Source: DASPLX01 sp035627375
GTDB lineage: Bacteria > Pseudomonadota > Gammaproteobacteria > Burkholderiales > Burkholderiaceae_D
DNA: 64,000 bases
Assembly: GCA_035627375.1 (NCBI GenBank)
Contig: DASPLX010000039.1
Coordinates: forward strand, 1-64,000
Direction: 5' to 3'
A program made the position numbers and the translations under genes. This document shows, piece by piece, positions 51,465 through 61,771 of the stretch; position 1 is the stretch's first letter, and each line of letters begins with the position of its first letter. Under the pieces are notes generated by a model. That model was not told where the DNA came from. It searched no databases and saw nothing but the letters and a program-made list of their open reading frames with translations.

Positions 51465-52355
51465 TCATTTGGCTTTCTGTTGCGCGAACAGCGCATCCAG
51501 CTTTTGTTCGTAGTCGTGGTAATTGATGCGTTCGTACAACTCCATGCGCGTCTGCATGGTGTCGACGACATTCTTCTGCGTGCCGTCGCGGCGGATCGCT
51601 GTGTAGACGTTCTCCGCGGCCTTGTTCATCGCGCGGAAAGCGGACAGCGGATAGAGCACGAGACCGACGTTGACCGATTTCAGTTCCTCGACGGTATACA
51701 GGGGCGTCGAGCCGAATTCGGTGATGTTGGCCAGCACCGGCACCTTCACGGCCTCGGCGAAGGTCCGGTACATCTCGAGCTTGGTCATCGCTTCCGGAAA
51801 GATCATGTCGGCGCCGGCTTCGACACAGGCCAGCGCGCGCTCGATCGCGGCTTCCAGGCCTTCGACGGCAAGCGCATCGGTGCGCGCCATGATCACGAAA
51901 TTCTCGTCGGTGCGCGCATCGACGGCAGCCTTGATGCGATCCACCATTTCCTGCTTGCCGACGATTTCCTTGCCGGGACGATGGCCGCAGCGCTTGGCGC
52001 CGACCTGGTCTTCGATATGCATCGCGGCGGCGCCGAACTTGATCATCGATTTCACGGTGCGCGCGACGTTGAAGGCCGACGGACCGAAACCGGTATCGAC
52101 GTCGACCAGGAGCGGCAGGTCGCACACGTCGGTGATGCGGCGCACGTCGGTCAGAACGTCGTCGAGATTGGAAATGCCGAGATCCGGCAAGCCGAGGGAG
52201 CCGGCCGCGACGCCGCCGCCCGACAGATAGATCGCCTTGAAGCCGGCGCGCTTGGCGAGCAGCGCATGGTTGGCGTTGATCGCGCCGACCACCTGCAACG
52301 GCGATTCTTCCTTGACCGCCTGGCGGAATGCCGCGCCTGGAGAGGAATGACTCAT
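51465..52355 (-). CDS. prpB: 2-Methylisocitrate lyase
   Basis: A 296-residue enzyme of the isocitrate-lyase/PEP-mutase fold that yields pyruvate and succinate. The signature KRCGHRPGKEIV contains the catalytic Cys, and LLVDVDTGFG the magnesium site. The start at 52355 (MSHSSPGAAFRQAV) is preceded by AAAAGG. It is the first gene after the sigma-54 promoter and divergent from prpR. Confidence 0.95.
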   Translation of the reverse strand: MSHSSPGAAFRQAVKEESPLQVVGAINANHALLAKRAGFKAIYLSGGGVAAGSLGLPDLGISNLDDVLTDVRRITDVCDLPLLVDVDTGFGPSAFNVARTVKSMIKFGAAAMHIEDQVGAKRCGHRPGKEIVGKQEMVDRIKAAVDARTDENFVIMARTDALAVEGLEAAIERALACVEAGADMIFPEAMTKLEMYRTFAEAVKVPVLANITEFGSTPLYTVEELKSVNVGLVLYPLSAFRAMNKAAENVYTAIRRDGTQKNVVDTMQTRMELYERINYHDYEQKLDALFAQQKAK

Positions 52356-52404
52356 GTCTAGACCTTTTCTGGTTTGTTTCAGGGATGAGGCTGACCTGCG
52401 ATGT

Positions 52405-52420
52405 TGCAATCGGCATGCCA
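52405..52420 (-). promoter_or_regulatory. Sigma-54 promoter of the prpBC-acnD-prpF operon
   Basis: On the minus strand, TGGCATG-CCGA-TTGCA, a full match to the -24/-12 consensus (TGGCAYR-N4-TTGCW). It lies about 50 bases upstream of the prpB start. PrpR, encoded divergently, is a sigma-54 activator. Confidence 0.85.
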
Positions 52421-52539
52421 CATGGAATCATTTCCTCCCGGGTCCGCCGCCGGCGCCTCGCTCCATCATAAATTCCATGCAAAATCAGGCATTTGCCGAA
52501 ATCCGGGCCGGGCAGGACAAAACTTGACCCGGGAACGCC

Positions 52540-52571
52540 AATGTTTCACAATCCGTTTCAACTGAAACATT
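52540..52571. promoter_or_regulatory. Probable PrpR operator (inverted repeat AATGTTTCA / TGAAACATT)
   Basis: Nine-base arms 14 bases apart, with an extra inner GTTTCA/TGAAAC pair. It is about 120-150 bases upstream of the sigma-54 promoter, the usual distance for an enhancer-binding protein. Its role is inferred. Confidence 0.6.
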
Positions 52572-52588
52572 GCAACACCCCACGCAAC

Positions 52589-54208
<1,620 letters not shown>

Positions 54209-54259
54209 ACAGGCGGTTGCGACGGCGCGCCGCCGCCCCGGCGAACGCGCCGCCGCCGT

Positions 54260-54586
54260 TCAATGCAGTTGACGCTTCAGGTTCGACAGCTGGCTATGCG
54301 CCTCGTCGATCGCATTGCGCAGGTCGCCGTCGATGGAGCTCGCGCCTTCCAGCGCCTGCTCCGCGCGATCGCTCAATTGCTCGAGATCGTCGATGCATTG
54401 GCGGATCTGATTCTCGTCCTGCGACTGGAAAACCTGCTGGGCCTGGCTGGTCTGCTGATCCAATTGCTGCAGGCATTCGCGCAGATCCTCGGGTATCCCT
54501 TGCTGCGTTCGGCAAGCCTGCGTGGCATGGTCGACGGCGCGCCGCACATCGCTGAAACGCTGTTGGATTTCGTTCATTTGCATCAT
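54260..54586 (-). CDS. Small helical hypothetical protein
   Basis: A 108-residue, charged, Gln-rich protein starting MMQMNEIQQRF with GAGGAGA upstream of the ATG at 54586. It is predicted to form coiled-coil helices (RECLQQLDQQTSQAQQ, QCIDDLEQLSDRAEQ). There is no signal peptide or membrane helix. It converges with prpR. Function unknown. Confidence 0.7.
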   Translation of the reverse strand: MMQMNEIQQRFSDVRRAVDHATQACRTQQGIPEDLRECLQQLDQQTSQAQQVFQSQDENQIRQCIDDLEQLSDRAEQALEGASSIDGDLRNAIDEAHSQLSNLKRQLH

Positions 54587-54763
54587 GGCTGCTCTCCTCG
54601 TCAATGTCTCGTTCCATGGTCGCCGGCGCGCGGCGCTGGCCGCCAAGCCGGCGTTGCAGTTTGATAAAGAGAGGCAACCGGAGTTCCGCCCGTGCGCACC
54701 GACCATGGCTTGCGATAAGGCCTCGCGAGGCCATGAGGCCGCATGCCGGGCGCGGAGCGCGCG

Positions 54764-55000
54764 TCAGCGGCGCCGTTTTTTCCAGTTGTAATCGGGGCCG
54801 GTCTCGGCCACGCCGCTCAGGCCGACGGAATCCGGGTTTTCCGAGGAAAGCGCGACGAAGCCGATCGGCTCGCCCGCCCGCTGGCGCGCGCGCAACTCCT
54901 CCATGAACTTCATCGCCTCCAGCATGCCGCTCGACGCGAACCGCCGGGCATGCGGCGTCGCCTCGCCGTTCTCGCTGGCCGTCCAATACACCATGTACAT
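54764..55000 (-). CDS. Small hypothetical protein
   Basis: A 78-residue soluble protein starting MYMVYWTASENGEATPHA; the ATG at 55000 has GGGAGA at a good distance, better than the one six bases upstream. MEELRARQRAGEPIGFVALSSENPDSVGLSG is the only striking segment, resembling small stress-related proteins of Burkholderiales. Function unknown. Confidence 0.6.
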   Translation of the reverse strand: MYMVYWTASENGEATPHARRFASSGMLEAMKFMEELRARQRAGEPIGFVALSSENPDSVGLSGVAETGPDYNWKKRRR

Positions 55001-55260
55001 CGTCATCTCCCGCGACGCGGAACGCCTGTCCCGCACCGCTCCGTCTCGGCCATGGGATGCGCCATGGCGTAAGAATTTGCATCCCACGAGGAAGCGAAAA
55101 GCGTGCGCGCCCGCTGCCTCCTTCCCTTCCGTTGCATCGCGAACAACATGCAGTCGTCGGCCGCCTCGGAAGCGGTCGGGCGGCATGGTGCCCGATGGAT
55201 GTTCTCCGCAGCGCGGCCTATACTGGAATCAGCCGGCATGCCCGGCAACAGGAGGCGATC

Positions 55261-55728
55261 ATGTACAGAAAAATCCTCATCCCGACCGATGGTTCCGCCC
55301 TCTCCACCGCCGCGGCGCATGCCGGGGTCGAACTCGCCAGGCAATGCGACGCGGAGGTCGTCGGCGTGCATGTCGCGCCGCCTTACCAATATCCCGTCAA
55401 TGTCGAAATCATCGTGCCGGAATATCCCTCCGAAGAAGAATACCAGGCCGCGATGCTCCGCCATGGCGAGGAATATCTCCACCGGATCCGGGAAGAGGCG
55501 GATGAGCTCGGCGTGCGGTTTTCGGGCCGGACCGTGTTCGCCGACGGGACGGCCCAGGCCATCATTCATTGCGCCGAGGAGACCGGCTGCGATCTGATCT
55601 TCCTCGGTTCGCATGGCCGCAGCGGTCTCGGACAACTGATACTCGGCAGCGTGACCAACAAGATACTGTCGTCCTGCCGCATTCCGGTACTGGTCTACCG
55701 GGCCGAAAAGAGCGCGGACCGGCATTGA
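55261..55728 (+). CDS. Universal stress protein (UspA family), first copy
   Basis: A 155-residue UspA-fold protein. MYRKILIPTDGSALSTAAAH is the N-terminal strand-loop and GSHGRSGLGQLILGSVTNKI is the ATP-binding G-2x-G-9x-G(S/T) motif, so it should bind ATP. Insertions such as QYPVNVEIIVPEYPSEEEYQ are longer than in the next copy. AGGAGG lies seven bases upstream. It is followed by a second usp gene 67 bases later. Confidence 0.9.
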   Translation: MYRKILIPTDGSALSTAAAHAGVELARQCDAEVVGVHVAPPYQYPVNVEIIVPEYPSEEEYQAAMLRHGEEYLHRIREEADELGVRFSGRTVFADGTAQAIIHCAEETGCDLIFLGSHGRSGLGQLILGSVTNKILSSCRIPVLVYRAEKSADRH

Positions 55729-55795
55729 GGCCGCGTACCGGCCCGGCCGATTCGGCTCCGGACTGCGCAGTCGCTTCTAGGAGAAGGAAGTCATC

Positions 55796-56233
55796 ATGTT
55801 CAAGCATATTCTGGTGCCGACCGACGGTTCGCCCTTGTCGGAAGCGGCGATATCCCATGCGGTCGAATTCGCGAAATCGATCGGCGCGCGAATCACCGGC
55901 GTGCATGTGATTCCGGCCTTTCATACCTTCGACTACCGCGCCGAAATGCTGGAAGACACGCGCCAGCAATTCGAGAAAGACAGCCGCGCCCATGCGCAGC
56001 GGTTCCTGGCCAAGATTGAGCAGGCGGCGCAAGAGGCCGGCGTGGAGTGCAGCACCTTGCTCGCCACCCACGATCATCCCTATGAAGCCATCATCGAGAC
56101 CGCCCGCGAAACCGGCTGCGACGCCATCGTCATGGCGTCGCACGGCAGAAAAGGCATCAAAGCCTTGCTGATGGGCAGCGAAACGCAGAAGGTTCTCACC
56201 CATAGCACGATACCGGTGTTGGTGTATCGGTGA
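55796..56233 (+). CDS. Universal stress protein (UspA family), second copy
   Basis: A 145-residue UspA protein, starting MFKHILVPTDGSPLSEAAI, with ASHGRKGIKALLMGSETQKV as the ATP-binding loop. GGAGAAGGAAG precedes the start. It is clearly a paralogue of the upstream gene; the loops differ, so the two are not a recent duplicate. The stop overlaps no feature and the MAPEG gene converges. Confidence 0.9.
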   Translation: MFKHILVPTDGSPLSEAAISHAVEFAKSIGARITGVHVIPAFHTFDYRAEMLEDTRQQFEKDSRAHAQRFLAKIEQAAQEAGVECSTLLATHDHPYEAIIETARETGCDAIVMASHGRKGIKALLMGSETQKVLTHSTIPVLVYR

Positions 56234-56240
56234 CTTGCGA

Positions 56241-56669
56241 TTACGCCGTCAGCAAGCGGACCACGAACGCTCCCCACATCAGGAACAACAGCAAGCTGCT
56301 GGCGGCATAGACGGTGAAGCGATGCATGACCCGGTTGTAGGTGCAGTGGATCCAGCTGTGCGCGGCGCGCAGCAGCACGAACAGCCAGGCGCCGGCCAGG
56401 AACGGCGGCGAAACCGCCTGCGCGGCGAACAGCGACAGACATAGCACATAGAACAGCACCGGCACTTCGAACAGATTACGGAAGTTGTCGGCAGCCTGGA
56501 CGTTTTTCAGGGTTTCGGCCGCCTGGCGCGCCGTCGCCAGCGCTTGCGGGTGGATACGACGCGCACGGAGTTCGCCGACCCGGTCGAAGTACATCCGCGT
56601 CCAGACCGCCGCGGTGATCGCGGCCATGGCCGCGCAGGGAAGCAATATCGAGTTCTGTTGCATGCTCAT
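56241..56669 (-). CDS. MAPEG family membrane protein
   Basis: A 142-residue integral membrane protein with four helices (about 8-24, 68-88, 92-110, 120-140). QAADNFRNLFEVPVLFYVLCL is the MAPEG signature (NFxNLFE), typical of microsomal glutathione S-transferase-like and DUF-type bacterial members. Function is unproven. It is convergent with the second usp gene. It starts at either of two ATGs six bases apart. Confidence 0.85.
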   Translation of the reverse strand: MSMQQNSILLPCAAMAAITAAVWTRMYFDRVGELRARRIHPQALATARQAAETLKNVQAADNFRNLFEVPVLFYVLCLSLFAAQAVSPPFLAGAWLFVLLRAAHSWIHCTYNRVMHRFTVYAASSLLLFLMWGAFVVRLLTA

Positions 56670-56708
56670 CGGGAATGTTGGTTTGAATACGCGCCGGAAT
56701 GCATGGCA

Positions 56709-56873
56709 CTAGTGGTCCGACACGCCCCGATTTACGGTTTCTGCCGGGCGCTCGAAGACGATTGCCGCGTTGCACATCCGCGCGGTAGCAATACTATCGC
56801 TGTGGTGTGCGCCTTGCACTCGCCTTCGATCGCCGCGGCATAAACCGCAAATCGGGACGTGTCGAACCACTAG
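56709..56873. mobile_element. MITE-like element with 32-base terminal inverted repeats
   Basis: The ends, 56709-56740 and 56842-56873, are inverted copies differing at 3 of 32 bases; each begins or ends with CTAG. The interior (~100 bases) has no reading frame worth noting and shows further weaker self-complementarity. Non-autonomous insertions of this size are typical MITEs. No transposase is in the window. The right end supplies the stop codon of the acetyltransferase gene. Confidence 0.8.
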
Positions 56874-57376
56874 GACAGGACCGCCTGCCAATACCCCACA
56901 TCGAGCCAGCGCCCGAACTTGTAGCCGACCTCGCTGAAATGCGCGACCTTGCGCATGCCGAATTTCTCGTGCAGGGCAACGCTCTTCTCGTTCGGCAAGG
57001 CGATCCCGCCGATGGCGACATGTACCGAGCGCGCCCGCAATTCGGCGAACAGCGCTTCGTAGAGCGCGCTGCCGGCGCCGCGCACGCCCGCCTGGGCATC
57101 GGTATAGACCGACACTTCGACGGAATACCGGTAGGCCGGGCGCGCCCGCCACTTGGTGGCATAGGCATAGCCGATGACGCGCCCCTCCCGTTCCGCGACC
57201 AGCCAGGGCAGGCCGGCGGCGGCGACATCGCCGATCCGGGCCGCCATGTCCGCATCGGACACCGCCTGCTCCTCGAAGGTGATCGCGGTCGCGAGAACGT
57301 AGTGGTTATAGATGGCGGCGATGGCGGCGGCATCGCTTGCCGCGGCGGCCCTGATATTCATTGCGCTCGTCTCCAT
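56870..57376 (-). CDS. GNAT acetyltransferase, phosphinothricin acetyltransferase (PAT/bar)-like
   Basis: A 168-residue acetyltransferase. The N-terminus NIRAAAASDAAAIAAIYNHYV and the later RPAYRYSVEVSVYTDAQAGVRGAGSALYEAL, with the acetyl-CoA loop, are the family marks; NEKSVALHEKFGMRKVAHF is the usual C-terminal helix and strand. The ATG at 57376 has AAGGAG five bases before it. The stop codon TAG (56872-56870) lies in the right end of the MITE-like element, so the last residues may differ from the original gene. Confidence 0.88.
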   Translation of the reverse strand: METSAMNIRAAAASDAAAIAAIYNHYVLATAITFEEQAVSDADMAARIGDVAAAGLPWLVAEREGRVIGYAYATKWRARPAYRYSVEVSVYTDAQAGVRGAGSALYEALFAELRARSVHVAIGGIALPNEKSVALHEKFGMRKVAHFSEVGYKFGRWLDVGYWQAVLS

Positions 57377-57385
57377 GCCGGCTCC

Positions 57386-58024
57386 TTATGCCCGCTCCGC
57401 GAGCGCCAGCCGGATCCCGAAGGAAACGAACATGCCGCCGATCAAGCGGTTGATCCCCTTGGCGATGCCGCCGCCGATCTTCACATGCCGCCGCGCGAAC
57501 GCGGTCGAGACCGCCAGGAAGTGGCACCACAACATGCCGTTGAGATTGAAGATGCATCCCAGCACGATGAAGGCCAGCGCCTTGTTCGGCGCGTCGGGCG
57601 CGATGAATTGCGGCACGAAGGCGAGGAAGAACACCGCCACTTTCGGGTTCAGCAGGTTGGTGAGGAAACCTTGCGCGAAAATCTTCCGGTACGGCAGCGC
57701 CGGCGTGTCGGCGGACGGCGCTCCCGGTCCCGCCTTCCTTTCACCGCGGATCATGCCGATGCCGACGTACAGCAGGTAGGCCGCGCCCGCCAGTTTGACG
57801 ATCGTGAACGCCGTCGCCGAAGTCGCGAGCAAGGCCGACAAGCCGAGCGCGGCGGCAAAGATGTGCACGAAGGTGCCGGCGCCGATGCCCAATGCCGCCA
57901 TCGATCCGGCGCGCCAACCCTGGGTGGCGCTGCGCGTCATGATCAACAGCGAATCGGGGCCGGGCGCCATATTGAGCAGCAGGCCGGAAATGACGAACAA
58001 GGCGAGGTCGTGAGTGCCGAACAT
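57386..58024 (-). CDS. LysE/RhtB family amino-acid exporter
   Basis: A 212-residue inner-membrane protein with about six helices. NMAPGPDSLLIMTRSATQGWRAGSMAALGIGAGTFVH is the LysE/RhtB signature. It probably exports an amino acid or derivative; the substrate is unknown. It lies nine bases upstream of the PAT-like gene on the same strand, so the two form a likely operon. Confidence 0.92.
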   Translation of the reverse strand: MFGTHDLALFVISGLLLNMAPGPDSLLIMTRSATQGWRAGSMAALGIGAGTFVHIFAAALGLSALLATSATAFTIVKLAGAAYLLYVGIGMIRGERKAGPGAPSADTPALPYRKIFAQGFLTNLLNPKVAVFFLAFVPQFIAPDAPNKALAFIVLGCIFNLNGMLWCHFLAVSTAFARRHVKIGGGIAKGINRLIGGMFVSFGIRLALAERA

Positions 58025-58075
58025 GGATGGTTTCTCTTTCCTGGATGAATGAATATGCGGCGGAGGCGATATCGC

Positions 58076-58591
58076 TCAGGGCTCGCCGTCCCAGTAATCG
58101 AGGCTCGCCTCCTTGCGTTGCAGCGCATCGAACGTGACGCCCTGATCGGTCCGCATCATCGCCAGGTATTTGTTCGAATCGGGATATTCGCAAATCTCGG
58201 GAAATTCGCGCGTACTGATGGACAAGTACTTGAGCGGCGCGTCGGAGGTGTTGATGATCTGGTGCGGATACTCGGCGCCGGGCGGAATGAAGACCACGTC
58301 GCCGGCGCGCAGCGGCAGCATTTCGCCGGCCACGCGCAAGGTGCCGCTGCCTTCCAGCACGACGAACATCTCCTCCTGCGCGTGATGGAAATGGTAGGGG
58401 CATGCGCGCTTGCCCGGCGCGACCGTATCGATGCTGGCGCCGAGCTTGCGCGCCGCCGTGCCGGCAGCCAGGCGCGCCGCCGTCGAATCGTAGAGCGGCT
58501 CGCGGATTTCGCGTTCGGTCGGAATCTCGTTGAAGTTGCGGATCAGGCGCCTGGCAAGTTCGGCGGCCTTGTCGCTGGGATGATTGCTCAT
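58076..58591 (-). CDS. Cupin-domain protein
   Basis: A 171-residue protein. PYHFHHAQEEMFVVLEGSG is cupin motif 1 with the metal-binding His and Glu, and DVVFIPPGAEYPHQIINTS is motif 2. The C-terminal EYPDSNKYLAM and DGEP segments are found in small cupins of unknown function. It lies 51 bases upstream of the LysE gene on the same strand and may be its operon partner. Enzyme or sensor is not decided. Confidence 0.85.
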   Translation of the reverse strand: MSNHPSDKAAELARRLIRNFNEIPTEREIREPLYDSTAARLAAGTAARKLGASIDTVAPGKRACPYHFHHAQEEMFVVLEGSGTLRVAGEMLPLRAGDVVFIPPGAEYPHQIINTSDAPLKYLSISTREFPEICEYPDSNKYLAMMRTDQGVTFDALQRKEASLDYWDGEP

Positions 58592-58650
58592 GCGGTGGTC
58601 TCCACGTTACGGTCCGCGCGGCGCGCGAACGAGCAACGCAGATGTTACCG

Positions 58651-60264
58651 CTAAGAGGCCGAGGTCTGCTCGACGCGGTTGCGGCCGAGGCGCTTGGCCT
58701 GCAGCAGCGCGGCATCGGCGGCTTCCGTCAATCCGGCGGCGTTCTCGAGCAGCGGATAGGCGGCCAGCCCGGCGCTGAAGGTGGCATACAGCGCGCCGCC
58801 GGGATGCGCATGCGGCAAGGCGCCGAAATCGGCGCGGATGCGGTCGATGACCGCCGCCGCCTGCTTGAGGCCGACGCCGGGCAAGGCGACCAGGAATTCC
58901 TCGCCGCCGCAGCGGCCGATCAGATCCTTGGAACGCAGGCGCCCCTTGAGCAGCCAGGCCAGCGCGCGGATCACCTGGTCGCCGACCGGATGACCATACG
59001 TGTCGTTGACGGACTTGAAGTGATCGATATCGATCATCGCCACCGTCAGCTTGTCGTGGCTGCCGATCTTGTCGACCATCATCTGCAGCCGCGACTTGGC
59101 CGCGGTGTGGTTGAGCAGGCCGGTCAGGCCGTCGAGATGGGTCGAACGCCGCGTTTCGCGGAAGCGCTCGATGCGCGTCTTGACCACCGCCGCCAGCAGC
59201 ACCGGGTTGAACGGCTTGATCAGGAACTGGTCGCCGCCGAGGCGCAAGGCCTCGACCTGCATGCCGACATCCGATTCGCCCGACAGGTAGACGACCGGCA
59301 GCGAGCGATGCGCCGCCATCTGCCGCAGCACGCGCGTCGCCTCCACGCCGTTGAAGTTCGGCATGTACATGTCCATCAGGATCAGGTCCGGCTGATAGGC
59401 ATCGACGGCGGACAGCAGGTTGGCGGGGTCGCCGATGGCTTGGGTCGCGATGCCGTGTTCGGCCAGCGTGCGCTGGATCAGGTGTACGGCGACGCGCGAA
59501 TCCTCGACGATCAGGACACGGTATTGTTCCTGCTCGTTGGTCTGCACCAGGTCGAGCACGCAATTGATGACGGTCGAAGGCTGCTCCTCGGCCGGTATGG
59601 TGACGTCGATGCCGGCGCGCATCAAGGCCACGATCGGTTCGATCGCCGCCTGCGCCCCGAGGTAGATGAGCTGGCTCGCCGGGCAGTTGTTGCGGACCAT
59701 GGAAATGCAGGCGAACTCGTCCTTGCCGGCGTGTCCTTGGGGCGGAATGAACAGCACCGCGAGCGGCTTGTCTTCGGGCAGGATCTGCCCGGCCCACTGC
59801 AACTCGAACACCTTGAAGCCGAAGAACTGCAGCTGCCGGCTCAATGCATCGGCCATGTCGCGCTTTTCTTCCGCGGCGATCATCCACACCGAGCGCGGCT
59901 TGATCCATTCCGCATCGTGCTCGCCGGCGCTGTTGTCGTGCGGACGCGGTTCGTTGCTCGCCGGGCGCGAGGTCGCCACCGAACCGAGCAAGGCATCGAT
60001 CTGGCGCTGCAGAGAAAGAATGTCCTGCGAAGAGACCGGATGCGTCGACGCATCGCCGAGCTTGGCCAGCGCGGCGTTCTCCAAGCCCTCGCACAAGCGC
60101 ACCAGTCCCGGCAGGCGCAGGCGATTGAAATATTCGGCCAGGCTGTTGACGGCCACCGTGAATTCGATGAATTGTTCGAAGCGCCCTTCCTCGGCATAGC
60201 GCTGCCAGCGCGTACGCAAGACATACAGGCGGTCTTCTATCGAATTCGGAGAAAACTGGGACAT
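58651..60264 (-). CDS. Response regulator with degenerate receiver, receiver and GGDEF domains (diguanylate cyclase)
   Basis: A 537-residue cytosolic protein. Residues 1-100 are helical with no known match. Residues 124-240 look like a receiver domain without a phospho-acceptor Asp (LFIPPQG at the site). Residues 248-366 are an intact receiver with LIVEDSR and Asp298 in LILMDMYMPNFNG. The GGDEF domain (about 375-535) has GGEEF at 453-457, and an inhibitory I-site RSKD (444-447) five residues before it. It should make cyclic di-GMP on phosphorylation. No kinase gene is adjacent. Confidence 0.9.
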   Translation of the reverse strand: MSQFSPNSIEDRLYVLRTRWQRYAEEGRFEQFIEFTVAVNSLAEYFNRLRLPGLVRLCEGLENAALAKLGDASTHPVSSQDILSLQRQIDALLGSVATSRPASNEPRPHDNSAGEHDAEWIKPRSVWMIAAEEKRDMADALSRQLQFFGFKVFELQWAGQILPEDKPLAVLFIPPQGHAGKDEFACISMVRNNCPASQLIYLGAQAAIEPIVALMRAGIDVTIPAEEQPSTVINCVLDLVQTNEQEQYRVLIVEDSRVAVHLIQRTLAEHGIATQAIGDPANLLSAVDAYQPDLILMDMYMPNFNGVEATRVLRQMAAHRSLPVVYLSGESDVGMQVEALRLGGDQFLIKPFNPVLLAAVVKTRIERFRETRRSTHLDGLTGLLNHTAAKSRLQMMVDKIGSHDKLTVAMIDIDHFKSVNDTYGHPVGDQVIRALAWLLKGRLRSKDLIGRCGGEEFLVALPGVGLKQAAAVIDRIRADFGALPHAHPGGALYATFSAGLAAYPLLENAAGLTEAADAALLQAKRLGRNRVEQTSAS

Positions 60265-60448
60265 GGCGCGTCGATCGGAAAGGATTGGAAATTATCCCGG
60301 AAGCGTAGACCAGAGGCAACGCAATTCACTTCCGGCACGAAATAGACCTTGCAAGCCGAATCCCGGCGGCAATGAGATTTATCAAAGTAGCAATAAAGCA
60401 ATCCATATTATCGTCAGTGGCCCGATCATGACGATGGAGACGAGGGAC

Positions 60449-61120
60449 ATGATGCGCAATCACGCCCGACGGGCGACTCGCCAGCGCGGATGGCGCGAAA
60501 CCGCGCTGACGGCACCGCTGCCCTGCCCAGGAGACCCGTCCCTGCCGGCCGCGCCGTTGATCGCGGCGCATCCGCCGGCGCCGCGCCGGCGCGACACGCT
60601 GGACCGCATCGATGCGCTCGAGATGCCGGTCGTGGTCTTGCTGGCAGGCTTGACGCGCTTTCGCGCGGTGCGCGGTTTGACGTTGGCCGTCAACGCGCTG
60701 GGCAACGGCTGGATCTATCTGCCGCTCGTCGCGCTCCTCCTGCTGTCGGAAGCGCCGCATGCCGGCGCGATCGCCGCCGCCTCGGTGGCCGCAACCGCCG
60801 GCTCGCATGCGCTTTATGCCGTGTTGAAACGCCGGGTCGCCCGCCTGCGCCCTTTCGAACGCAATCCGTCCCTGACGCCGCTGGCGCGCGCGCTCGACCG
60901 CTATGCCTTCCCGAGCGGCCATTGCATGACGCTGGCCGCCGTGCTGGGCCCCGTCGTCCACGCGGCGCCGGCCTGCTGGCTCCCTGCCTGCGCGGCGCTG
61001 CTCGTCCTGGCCTGGTGCCGCATCGCCGCCGCCCATCATTATCCGAGCGACGTCGTGGCCGGCACCTGCCTTGGCATGGCGGTCGCGATGCCGTTCGCGC
61101 TCGTGCTGGTGCCGGCATGA
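60449..61120 (+). CDS. PAP2 family phosphatase, membrane type
   Basis: A 223-residue protein starting at 60449 with GGAGA eight bases upstream. It has the three PAP2 motifs: KRRVARLRP, FPSGH and RIAAAHHYPSDVVAG (the usual Ser before Arg is Cys). Several hydrophobic helices lie in the first two thirds. It probably dephosphorylates a lipid phosphate at the membrane. Stop overlaps the start of the next gene (ATGA). Confidence 0.85.
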   Translation: MMRNHARRATRQRGWRETALTAPLPCPGDPSLPAAPLIAAHPPAPRRRDTLDRIDALEMPVVVLLAGLTRFRAVRGLTLAVNALGNGWIYLPLVALLLLSEAPHAGAIAAASVAATAGSHALYAVLKRRVARLRPFERNPSLTPLARALDRYAFPSGHCMTLAAVLGPVVHAAPACWLPACAALLVLAWCRIAAAHHYPSDVVAGTCLGMAVAMPFALVLVPA

Positions 61121-61770
61121 TCCCGCGCCCCCGCACCCACGGTACGCGCAGGCCCGGCCGCCGAGCGGCGCTGCCGCTCGTCCTCGCCGGCTTTCTCCAA
61201 GCGCCGGCCGCCGCGCAAGCGCTCGACATCGACACTCTCTCCGAGCGGCAAATCGCGATCTACGACATCAGCAAACCCGCCGAACCCGGCAAGACTTTCT
61301 TCGCCGCGACCGTCATGAACGCGCCGCTGCGGCAGCTGTGCGCGATCATCCTCGACTATCCGCGGTACCCGCAATTCATGCCGAACACCGCCGATACGCG
61401 CATCGTGCCGGCGGCCGGAGAGCAGTCGCTGATCGACATGACGCTCGCCCTGCCGCTCGGCAAGACCAAGAAATACCGCCTGCGGATGGAGGCGGCGACC
61501 GGCGAGCTGTCCTGCCGCCTCGCCTGGAAACTGGTTCCCTCCGGCTTGCGCCTCGAGGACACGATCGCCGACACGACCGGCCACTGGCACTTGACGCCCC
61601 ATCCCGCCGATCAAGACAAGACCGTGGTCGAATATCTCGTCCACGCCGATCCCGGCCCGGTGCCTTTCGGCTTCGGCTGGATCGTCGACTTGATGAGCAA
61701 GCGCAGCCTGCCGCGCACCCTCGAAGCCTTGCGCGAGCGCGCGGCCGCGTTGCAGGCGGCCGCGCGTTGA
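61117..61770 (+). CDS. START/SRPBCC-like exported protein
   Basis: A 217-residue protein. The N-terminus is rich in Arg followed by LPLVLAGFLQAPAAAQA, a Sec or Tat-like signal peptide. The mature part matches the START/polyketide-cyclase fold: VMNAPLRQLCAIILDYPRYPQFMPNTADTRI and VVEYLVHADPGPVPFG. It probably binds a lipid or other hydrophobic ligand in the periplasm. Coupled to the PAP2 gene, it may work in lipid handling; inferred. Confidence 0.8.
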   Translation: MIPRPRTHGTRRPGRRAALPLVLAGFLQAPAAAQALDIDTLSERQIAIYDISKPAEPGKTFFAATVMNAPLRQLCAIILDYPRYPQFMPNTADTRIVPAAGEQSLIDMTLALPLGKTKKYRLRMEAATGELSCRLAWKLVPSGLRLEDTIADTTGHWHLTPHPADQDKTVVEYLVHADPGPVPFGFGWIVDLMSKRSLPRTLEALRERAAALQAAAR

Positions 61771-61771
61771 A

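Noticed and set aside
56709..56873. An intact insertion sequence
   Set aside because: No transposase frame fits within 165 bases; only a non-autonomous element can be claimed.
61117..61770. A Tat signal on the START-like protein
   Set aside because: Arg residues are frequent in the first 16 positions but no clear SRRxFLK motif is present, so Sec or Tat cannot be decided.
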